From an uncultured bacterium (lineage in GTDB: Bacteria; Bacteroidota; Bacteroidia; Bacteroidales; Marinifilaceae), in NCBI GenBank assembly GCA_905215395.1, contig CAJMQA010000115.1, positions 1 through 9,952 of the forward strand: a stretch of 9,952 bases of DNA, read 5' to 3'. The position numbers and the translations under genes are program-made. Positions 1 through 6,265 of this stretch are shown one piece after another. Position 1 is the stretch's first letter. Each line of letters opens with the position of its first letter. The notes beneath the pieces were generated by a model, which searched no databases, was not told where the DNA came from, and saw only the letters and a list, made by a program, of their open reading frames with translations.

Positions 1-1
1 A

Positions 2-526
2 GGTTACGCTACAAATCCCCAGTACGCCGACATACTGATCCGCATCATCGAGGAAGAAGAACTTTATAAGCTGGACCGGGTGATAAAGCACGCAGGCGGA
101 ACTCCCAGTATATCTGCCAAAGAATTTGCTGAAAGTGTGGCAGCCCGGAACCGCCCGGGAAGTATAAACTACCGGAACCGCGAAGAGATGCGGAACGGTA
201 TCATCTGTATTGAAACAACCACAGGAGATTCTTTTGAAAAAATTGCAGGCTATTACGGCATCAAATTGAAAAAATTACTGGATTACAACGATAAAAAAGA
301 CAGTTCTCTGGTTCCGGGACAAGTAGTATTTCTGAAAAAGAAAAAAAGCCGGGCTGCCAGAGGTTATGAATTCCACCGCGTAAAAGCCGGTGAAACATTA
401 TACGATATTGCACAAAAATATGGTGTCCGTCTCAAAAATATCACCAGATATAACTATCTCTCTGCCGATAGTCCTCTGACTGCAGGAGAAAAGATCTATC
501 TGAGAAAGAAAGCGGATTTGTTGTAA
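2..526 (+). CDS. Glucosaminidase/LysM peptidoglycan hydrolase, 3' part only
   Basis: The 5' end lies outside the window. The open frame runs in from base 2, so the GTG at 80 is an internal valine codon and not the start. The first visible residues (GYATNPQYADILIRIIEEEE, then LYKLD) match the end of a FlgJ/AcmA-like endo-beta-N-acetylglucosaminidase domain, where a conserved Y-A-T-[DN]-P-x-Y-A motif is followed by a helix. After a linker come two LysM-like repeats: about bases 203-345 (TTTGDSFEKIAGYYGIKLKK, then LLDYND, then LVPGQVVFL) and about 370-510 (VKAGETLYDIAQKYGVRLKN, then ITRYNYL, then LTAGEKIYL). The first repeat is more divergent, lacking the usual V-x-x-G-D-T opening. LysM modules bind N-acetylglucosamine in glycan strands, so the enzyme probably acts on peptidoglycan in the periplasm, cutting beta-1,4 bonds next to GlcNAc. 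The catalytic region is not visible, so activity is inferred from the family. DUF4199 follows after 15 bases. Confidence 0.85.
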   Translation, partial: GYATNPQYADILIRIIEEEELYKLDRVIKHAGGTPSISAKEFAESVAARNRPGSINYRNREEMRNGIICIETTTGDSFEKIAGYYGIKLKKLLDYNDKKDSSLVPGQVVFLKKKKSRAARGYEFHRVKAGETLYDIAQKYGVRLKNITRYNYLSADSPLTAGEKIYLRKKADLL

Positions 527-541
527 AAGGAAAACTGCTGC

Positions 542-1063
542 ATGAAAGAAAGAAAACAAAACCTATTTTTTACCCGCAATGCACTGTTCGGACTTTTCGT
601 CGGTCTGAGCTATATAGTTGTTTCTTTCCTGTTCCTGAAAAACGAACAGGAAGTAAGTTTCAACCCACAACTGAACAATGTGATTCTGATGCTTTCAATC
701 GCAGGTGCATTTATCGGTGTAAAAACTTACCGGGATCAGGATTTACAGGGACTGATTTCTTACCAAAGAGCCTTAGGAGCCAGTGTGCTGTTGCTTGCCA
801 TAGCTGCTCTTTTTTACGGCATATATATCTATTACGTATACTACAGCCATCCTGAATTAACGGAAAATTATCTGATTACTGTAGAGGCTGCTTTAAAGGA
901 GACCTATAAAAATTCCGCCCTGACCGGAAGTATGAGTAATATGCTAAGGGCTTTTACCACTCCGGCTTCCATTGCTTTTGCCGAGATTTTCAATAAAATA
1001 ATCACAGGAACTATTTTTTCATTACTCATAGCCGGCTTCCTCCGCAGAAAGCCTTCTATCTAA
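542..1063 (+). CDS. DUF4199 family integral membrane protein
   Basis: This 173-residue protein has four predicted transmembrane segments at about residues 11-31, 45-61, 76-101 and 143-167, with a short basic N-terminus (MKERKQN) and a basic C-terminus (RRKPSI). Length, topology and the pattern of an N-terminal helix pair, a long periplasmic or loop segment and a final helix fit the Bacteroidota DUF4199 family, whose function is unknown. There is no signal peptide and no catalytic motif that I can see. It lies 15 bases after the LysM gene and 13 bases before the glycosyltransferase on the same strand. From memory, DUF4199 genes commonly sit directly beside a DPMS-like glycosyltransferase in Bacteroidales, so a partnership in lipid-linked sugar metabolism or transport is plausible but unproven. 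The ATG at 542 is the natural start because the preceding gene ends at 526. Confidence 0.85.
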   Translation: MKERKQNLFFTRNALFGLFVGLSYIVVSFLFLKNEQEVSFNPQLNNVILMLSIAGAFIGVKTYRDQDLQGLISYQRALGASVLLLAIAALFYGIYIYYVYYSHPELTENYLITVEAALKETYKNSALTGSMSNMLRAFTTPASIAFAEIFNKIITGTIFSLLIAGFLRRKPSI

Positions 1064-1076
1064 AACTGATATTGCC

Positions 1077-2024
1077 ATGGATATTTCAGTCATTATACCT
1101 CTGTACAACGAAGACGAATCTTTACCGGAACTCACAGCCTGGATCGAACGTGTCATGGAGGCCAATCATTTCACCTATGAAATCATCATGGTAGATGACG
1201 GAAGCAATGATCATTCCTGGCAGGTCATAGAAACCCTCTCCCAAAGGAATCCGTCCATCCACGCAATAAAATTCCGCAGAAACTACGGGAAATCAGCGGC
1301 CCTGCACAGTGGGTTCCAGATTGCCAAAGGGGATGTTGTCATTACCATGGATGCTGATATGCAGGATAGCCCGGACGAGATTCCGGAATTATATAAGATG
1401 GTCATGCAGGAAGATTACGATCTCGTATCGGGATGGAAAAAGAAAAGATACGACCCGCTCTCTAAGACCATCCCCACCAAAATATACAACGCCACTGCCC
1501 GGAAATTTTCAGGTCTGAAATTACACGATTTCAATTGCGGCCTGAAAGCCTATAAAAATAAGGTGATTAAAAATATAGAGGTATACGGGGAAATGCACCG
1601 TTATATACCGATTCTGGCCAAACAGGCAGGTTTCAGCAGAATCGGGGAAAAAGTAGTTCAGCACCGTGCCCGGAAATACGGGGTTACAAAATTCGGTCTA
1701 AACCGCTTCATCAACGGTTTCCTGGATCTTTTGTCCATTACTTTTATCACCCGTTTTGCCAAAAAACCGATGCATCTGTTCGGTGCCTTAGGTACCCTGC
1801 TTTTTGTCATTGGTTTTTTTGCAGCAGCCTGGATCGGCATTGACAAACTCATCTGCCTGGGGAATAATATCCCGGCACGTTTGGTAACCAGCAATCCTTA
1901 TTTTTATATATCCCTGGTTTGTATGATTTTAGGAACCCAGTTATTTCTGGCTGGTTTTGTCGCCGAGCTGGTTTCCCGCACTGCTACCGACCGGAATATT
2001 TATCTGATCGAAAAAGAAATCTGA
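1077..2024 (+). CDS. Family 2 glycosyltransferase, DPMS/GtrB type, membrane anchored
   Basis: This 315-residue protein has the full signature of a polyprenyl-phosphate glycosyltransferase. The GT-A N-terminus DISVIIPLYNEDESLPEL occupies residues 2-19. The nucleotide-binding VDDGSNDHS is at 39-47, the NYGKSAALHSG motif at 69-79, the metal-binding DADMQD at 92-97, and the R-K-Y-G-x-T-K-F motif at 199-206 (the RxG.SK element of DPMS-like enzymes). Two C-terminal transmembrane helices follow at about 232-255 and 275-299. Such enzymes transfer a sugar from a nucleotide donor (typically UDP-Glc, UDP-GlcNAc or GDP-Man) to polyprenyl phosphate on the cytoplasmic face of the inner membrane. The sugar cannot be read from sequence. 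The ATG at 1077 directly precedes the conserved first strand, and full family length is kept. It ends two bases from the stop of the convergent outer-membrane gene. Confidence 0.93.
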   Translation: MDISVIIPLYNEDESLPELTAWIERVMEANHFTYEIIMVDDGSNDHSWQVIETLSQRNPSIHAIKFRRNYGKSAALHSGFQIAKGDVVITMDADMQDSPDEIPELYKMVMQEDYDLVSGWKKKRYDPLSKTIPTKIYNATARKFSGLKLHDFNCGLKAYKNKVIKNIEVYGEMHRYIPILAKQAGFSRIGEKVVQHRARKYGVTKFGLNRFINGFLDLLSITFITRFAKKPMHLFGALGTLLFVIGFFAAAWIGIDKLICLGNNIPARLVTSNPYFYISLVCMILGTQLFLAGFVAELVSRTATDRNIYLIEKEI

Positions 2025-2026
2025 TA

Positions 2027-2653
2027 TCAGCGGGAAATTTTAATCAGGACACCGAGGGAGAGTTCAAAACGGTCGTTATTCCGGACATCCATCAATTTCC
2101 AGGAAGGGCCACCCCAGTTCTGCGTACAGCGTACATCCAGTCCCCACTTATGTTCCGGATTGAAAAAATAACGGCAACCTATTCCCACTCCGGCAAAACC
2201 GGACCATTCACGGACAACCGAACGATTGATCTGATCGCCTGTAATCTTATAAGTGGTATTGGCCAGCCCTGCCGCCAGCCTGAGGTAGGGTTGAAAACGG
2301 CAAACTGCAGGATAAGAAAAATAAAAAGGAACTCCGCATAGAAAAGAGGAAATTTGCCGGTCTGTATATCCGGACACCGGATCACCTTCATAACGGTCCG
2401 AAGTCATCTCTTTTTCCCTGCCGGACAGATACCCCAGGTAACCACCGGTAGCAAACCACGAAAGTGCATACCAGGTATATTCGGCAGAAGGCTGCACCCA
2501 GGCAACCCGGTTCATCAGATTTCCTGCAGGGGGTAAGGATACACCCCAATAGCCGGCCAGATAATGTGCCCGTTCATTTTTTACCTGTCCCACCAGACAG
2601 CTATACATGCAGACCAGCACAATCAATGCTATTCCTTTTCTGTACATATACAT
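2027..2653 (-). CDS. Small outer-membrane beta-barrel protein, hypothetical
   Basis: This is a 208-residue exported protein. The N-terminus has basic residues, a hydrophobic stretch (GIALIVLVCMYSCLVG) and a probable cleavage site just before QVKNE, near residue 23. The rest alternates polar and aromatic/glycine residues as in a beta-barrel of about eight strands, with strand-like segments such as YLAGYWGVSL, YTWYALSWFATGGYLGYL, GVPFYFSYPAV, FQPYLRLAAGLAN, WSGFAGVGIGCRYFF, KWGLDVRCTQNWG and FELSLGVLIKISR. I do not recognise a named family; it resembles generic porin-family or OMP_b-brl entries. The last residues are ISR, not the classic terminal phenylalanine. An ATG two codons in (base 2647) would also serve as start. 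It follows the thioredoxin-like lipoprotein gene by three bases, so the two are surely cotranscribed and perhaps translationally coupled. The downstream side meets the glycosyltransferase stop after two bases. Confidence 0.8.
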   Translation of the reverse strand: MYMYRKGIALIVLVCMYSCLVGQVKNERAHYLAGYWGVSLPPAGNLMNRVAWVQPSAEYTWYALSWFATGGYLGYLSGREKEMTSDRYEGDPVSGYTDRQISSFLCGVPFYFSYPAVCRFQPYLRLAAGLANTTYKITGDQINRSVVREWSGFAGVGIGCRYFFNPEHKWGLDVRCTQNWGGPSWKLMDVRNNDRFELSLGVLIKISR

Positions 2654-2656
2654 AGA

Positions 2657-3661
2657 TTATTTCTTAATTTTTTTATCTTTCCGGTTATTATTTTCTGCTT
2701 CAATCTTAATAAGTGCATCTTCGATTTGTCTGAAAGTTCCGTCTTTTATCATCACTTTTTTGTCCTTATCCAGCAAATACAACTGAGGTAAAGCTCTCAG
2801 GCTATAGGTCCCCTGATGCAGTATCTCCATTTTTTTATCATACGCATGCAGCCATTCGCCGGGCATCTTCCGGACATGTTCCCGCCATAATTCAACATTC
2901 TGGTCTGTATAGAGAGCCAGAAGTGTCAATTTTTTCTTCCGGATCATCTCACAGATCACCCCGGATTTTGCTAGTAAAGGCTCTGTTTGCTGACAAGCCG
3001 GGCAATCCGGATCATAAAAATACAACAATACATAATCCGTTTTTATTTTATAAAGCGATCCTGCCTGTCCTGTGTGTGTGACGTAAGATAAGTGTGTTGC
3101 CGGAATTCCGGCCCTGTTACGCATCAATTCTTCATATTGATACGAAGGGCGGACTTTGAGAATTTGCTCCGGACCGGACAGGTGCAGGATTCGCTTCAAT
3201 ACAATTAAATATAATTCATCATTCCGCATGGGAGAATTCGGTTCGTACAAATAATGCTCCAACTGCCGGGTAAAGTAATCATAGGCCACCTGCACTGCTT
3301 TATACTGTTCAGCCTTCCAGGCCCTTCCCAGCAGAGAATCGACAGAAACGGCAACCACTTCGGGACTCACCCAAGTGAGTACCTGCAAATAGTTGGCAAA
3401 AGCCTGTTCCACTTCTTCATTCTGCCGGTATAAAACGGTATCCCTGAAATCAAACCGGTCCCAGTAATGCACGGCCAGAAAAGCGTTACGGCTTTTATCC
3501 GTGGTATACACCACCGGAATTTCAGGCAACTCAAAAACATATTTTCCGCCGTTCTTTTCTTCCGGTGTATTTTGGATGTCGTTTTTACCGGACTCTTTGC
3601 AGGATATAAAGAGCCGGCAAAAAACGAACATCACTAAAAAAATATAATTGATTCTCACCAT
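2657..3661 (-). CDS. DUF5106 plus thioredoxin-like lipoprotein
   Basis: I chose the ATG at 3661 (334 residues). It gives a standard lipoprotein signal: MVRIN, a hydrophobic core, then LFIS followed by Cys21. An upstream in-frame ATG at 3721 would add 20 charged residues before the signal and looks wrong. About residues 45-165 resemble DUF5106 (HYWDRFDFRDTVLY and EVEQAFANYLQVLTWVSPE are the recognisable parts). Residues 200-320 form a thioredoxin-like fold with YFYDPDCPACQQTEPLL, giving a C-P-A-C pair at Cys220 and Cys223, and a probable cis-proline at ALPQLYLLD. This architecture is common in Bacteroidota thiol-disulfide lipoproteins (TlpA/ResA-like), which face the periplasm and reduce or oxidise client disulfides. 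The client is unknown. Downstream by three bases is an outer-membrane barrel gene. The propeller/Calx-beta protein upstream also carries cysteines, a possible client by inference only. Confidence 0.85.
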   Translation of the reverse strand: MVRINYIFLVMFVFCRLFISCKESGKNDIQNTPEEKNGGKYVFELPEIPVVYTTDKSRNAFLAVHYWDRFDFRDTVLYRQNEEVEQAFANYLQVLTWVSPEVVAVSVDSLLGRAWKAEQYKAVQVAYDYFTRQLEHYLYEPNSPMRNDELYLIVLKRILHLSGPEQILKVRPSYQYEELMRNRAGIPATHLSYVTHTGQAGSLYKIKTDYVLLYFYDPDCPACQQTEPLLAKSGVICEMIRKKKLTLLALYTDQNVELWREHVRKMPGEWLHAYDKKMEILHQGTYSLRALPQLYLLDKDKKVMIKDGTFRQIEDALIKIEAENNNRKDKKIKK

Positions 3662-3791
3662 ATTTGCTATCTGATACAATCTTTTTTCCGTTGCAGATAT
3701 TCTCTGACCCAGAGAGGCCATCCGGCCCCCAAAGCCGATATAAAGGCCATAACCATAAATCTTCCCCGCCAGTTAGCTCCGGGTTAGTATT
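3662..3791 (-). promoter_or_regulatory. 130-base gap with hairpin and a possible 29-codon ORF
   Basis: This is the largest gap in the - strand array and the likeliest site for a second promoter. A perfect inverted repeat TCTCTG-N3-CAGAGA lies at 3701-3715, without a following T-run on either strand, so it is not a classical terminator. I found no exact match to the Bacteroides -7 consensus TAnnTTTG on the - strand. A small - strand ORF runs from 3756 to 3667 (29 residues, starting MVMAFISALGAGWPLW and ending basic), hydrophobic first and charged last. Whether it is translated is unknown. I therefore call the stretch regulatory only tentatively. Confidence 0.3.
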
Positions 3792-6245
3792 TCAATTCCC
3801 TCCTTTGATATTGAAAGCTGCTTTGGATTTCTCCTTACAAACCGATATCTGCCCGGCATTTTCAACTCCTTTGACGTCTTTCAGCTCGACAGCAACCGTT
3901 TTCTTATTTGATTCCGGCACATACAACACCACGCCGTTCAGATTCACGGCACTTGTATTTCCGTCGCCGAAAAGCCGCAGGTCATGGAGATTGGTAAAGA
4001 CAAAATCTTTCCCCTGTACAGCTGTTGTTGCCGAATCGGGAACCACCGTCAAGACAATATCCCCTCCGCTGTTGTTCGTTTGCAGGGCACCGTCTCTGGC
4101 TCTCAGCAAAGACACCTTGAAAAAACCGGATATCACGTTGTTGTTACGTCCGTAATCTCCCAGGGACTGGATAGCCACCATAGCAGGCTGATCGTACAGC
4201 AGGCCGGAGCAACTCAGCTGTGCAGCCCCGAACGAAAGGTCCACATCGCTCATGGCATAGATTTTATTGAAATCGATCACCACATTTTTCACCGATTCAT
4301 AACGGGTATCTTCGCGGGTAACCACATTGAAAGTGCCGCTATGTTTTCCGGGCTCAATAGTCAGACGCGGAGTATGTCCCCGGTCATAATCGAGTGCATC
4401 AGCCGAACTCTTCCCATAGATACCGTCGACCACAATGTTGGCACGGGTGGAATTGGTCAATGCCTTCCCGTTCGTTTTGAAAATCCCCAGTTCATAAATG
4501 ATATCTTCCTTCCCTTCCAGTCCGGGTTTGGTTCCGATCAGCTGTACCAGGGCCGGCTGATCCACAATGGTTGCTTTAGCCGTAGAACGGATCAGGTAAC
4601 TGTCCTTCACATTGGACAAATTCAGCGAAAATACCCGGTCACCCTCGAGCAGGTCATTGGCATTCACGGGGACTTCCACAGTAAACTTACTCAGATAACG
4701 GTTGCTGCCATCCGTAGCCGGAATAAACGAGAGTGTACCCGAAACAGGCTCAAAATTCACTCCTTCGGAAGCCGTCAACGGCTGGGTCGAATAATTTACA
4801 GTCACCGGAAGAGGTGCTCCCTCTTCCGAATAAGAATAGCCTGAGAGAGTCACTGTAAACACCGCAGTAGTCGTTCCGGCAATCGGTTTCATGATCTGGA
4901 TATCACTCAGATACACCCCATGAGCCAGTTTCACAACACGTCCGCCTTCCCCCAGGAACACAGCTTCTCCGTTGGACGGCAAAGAGGCAGTCAGAAAACG
5001 GGTAGGTGTATTCTCAACCACAAAACGGTCGAACAGTAATTCCCCCAGGGCCGAAAGCATACTCAAACGCCCGGTGCTTGCACATCCCATCAGTAAATCT
5101 CCTCCGCTGTTGATACGCAGTTCGGTATAGTCACAAGCTGTTTTTTTCTCAAATAACAGTCGTCCCTGCCGGGATAACTTCACCACTTCCCCAGAGCTTT
5201 TCACCGGATCATACAGGCTGACCACACAGTCACCCGTTGCCGGATTGGAAGTCATTCCGGCAATCACCCCGCTGGTCACGCGGGAGGTCCGTTCCGTCCC
5301 GTCCGGACGCAAGAGGGCATAATAAGCATTGTTCAGGTCGTTTCCCCCGATCAGTATTTCTCCTGTCCGGCAGGCAATCAGTTGATTCAGGCGAGTAGCC
5401 GAGGTCACCGGAATGATCTGTTTCTGGTAGACAATCGCTCCTTCTTCCCGCACTTTGATCACAGCACCCCCGGTCTTTTCACCTTCCCCGACCAGATAAA
5501 TATATCCGTCATTGGTAGTCAGCATTTTCTCAATCCGGAAAGTGGGATCAGGCAGCTGGGTAATAAAATAAGGCTTCCCGTTTTCATCGAGCCGGACAAT
5601 GGATGCCCCTTCTTTTTCTCCGGCCGAAAAAGCAGCACACAGGCTGGAACTATTTCCGTTCATCAGCTCCACATCTGCACAGGTTTCGCCTGCCGTAGCG
5701 ATATAGGTATATACCACCCGGCCATTACGGTTCACCATACATACGAAAGCCGAACGGCCTTTTTCGGCCACAGGCATATCCCCGCACAACACCAGTCCTC
5801 CGCCGGGCAACTGCTGTCCTCCGGTGACCCGTGTTCCTTCTTTGCCGATGGTAATATCCTGTTTCACCAGTCCTTGGCGCGAAAGCACCATAGCCCGTCC
5901 GCCGGCTCCGGTATTCCGTCCCGAAGCAGCATGTCTCCCTGCCAGCAGCAGGGTCCCATCGGGTAAAGGAACAAGATTTAAAATTTCAATAAATTCATCG
6001 GACTGAAAATTCCGGGACAATTTACACTCTCCCAAACGGTCGAACCAGGCCACCGTCAACTGCCCTTCATTTTCACCCGCGGTTACGATATCCCCATTCA
6101 GGAAATCCGCATTGATACGGGTAAAACGGACATCTTTACCATAAATGTGATCATAAACCGTAGGCATAAACTGTGCATTTGCCTGTCTCACCATCCCCAG
6201 CGCCAATAACAGCAGAATCCCCAAAACAACTTTTTTTGTCTTCAT
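3792..6245 (-). CDS. Secreted beta-propeller and Calx-beta protein, large surface protein candidate
   Basis: From the ATG at 6245 the protein has 817 residues and a clean signal peptide (MKTKKVVLGILLLLALGM, then VRQANA, then QF). An in-frame ATG at 6269 overlaps the upstream stop as ATGA and would add eight residues (MIRINNKH); either start is possible. About residues 30-445 contain nine related strand motifs ending in a polar turn (FDRLG, VLSRQG, MVNRNG, RLDENG, KVREEG, LRPDG, KLSRQG, LSALG, KLAHG), spaced mostly about 40-50 residues apart and each followed by a strand and then an L-x-x-G-x-x-x-L-x-G pattern. This reads as a seven- or eight-bladed beta-propeller. About 446-562 is a good Calx-beta domain (VNYSTQPLTASEGVNF, GTLSFIPATDG, LLEGDRVFSLNLSN). 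About 565-684 and 687-814 look like two more divergent copies. I see no T9SS type A or type B sorting domain, no lipobox and no membrane anchor. It probably works outside the cell or in the periplasm as a structural or adhesive protein. Exact function is unknown. Confidence 0.8.
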   Translation of the reverse strand: MKTKKVVLGILLLLALGMVRQANAQFMPTVYDHIYGKDVRFTRINADFLNGDIVTAGENEGQLTVAWFDRLGECKLSRNFQSDEFIEILNLVPLPDGTLLLAGRHAASGRNTGAGGRAMVLSRQGLVKQDITIGKEGTRVTGGQQLPGGGLVLCGDMPVAEKGRSAFVCMVNRNGRVVYTYIATAGETCADVELMNGNSSSLCAAFSAGEKEGASIVRLDENGKPYFITQLPDPTFRIEKMLTTNDGYIYLVGEGEKTGGAVIKVREEGAIVYQKQIIPVTSATRLNQLIACRTGEILIGGNDLNNAYYALLRPDGTERTSRVTSGVIAGMTSNPATGDCVVSLYDPVKSSGEVVKLSRQGRLLFEKKTACDYTELRINSGGDLLMGCASTGRLSMLSALGELLFDRFVVENTPTRFLTASLPSNGEAVFLGEGGRVVKLAHGVYLSDIQIMKPIAGTTTAVFTVTLSGYSYSEEGAPLPVTVNYSTQPLTASEGVNFEPVSGTLSFIPATDGSNRYLSKFTVEVPVNANDLLEGDRVFSLNLSNVKDSYLIRSTAKATIVDQPALVQLIGTKPGLEGKEDIIYELGIFKTNGKALTNSTRANIVVDGIYGKSSADALDYDRGHTPRLTIEPGKHSGTFNVVTREDTRYESVKNVVIDFNKIYAMSDVDLSFGAAQLSCSGLLYDQPAMVAIQSLGDYGRNNNVISGFFKVSLLRARDGALQTNNSGGDIVLTVVPDSATTAVQGKDFVFTNLHDLRLFGDGNTSAVNLNGVVLYVPESNKKTVAVELKDVKGVENAGQISVCKEKSKAAFNIKGGN

Positions 6246-6265
6246 ATGTTTATTATTTATTCGTA

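Noticed and set aside
80..526. GTG at 80 as the start of a stand-alone 148-residue LysM protein
   Set aside because: The same frame is open back to base 2 and encodes the glucosaminidase-type Y-A-T-N-P-x-Y-A motif, so the gene simply starts outside the window.
2189..2203. TCCGG-N5-CCGGA hairpin as terminator of the glycosyltransferase transcript
   Set aside because: The stem is only five bases, there is no T-run, and CCGG is so common here that chance pairing is expected.
3662..3721. ATG at 3721 as start of the thioredoxin-like lipoprotein
   Set aside because: It would place 20 polar and charged residues before the lipoprotein signal. The ATG at 3661 gives a normal signal peptide and lipobox.
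3984..4844. Long + strand open frame of 286 codons antisense to the propeller/Calx-beta gene
   Set aside because: It lies wholly inside a well-supported gene, has no coherent domain or hydrophobic pattern, and looks like a shadow of low-stop complementary codons.
5382..5966. + strand open frame of 194 codons inside the propeller region
   Set aside because: It is a shadow of the regular propeller repeats on the other strand, with no start context or family resemblance.
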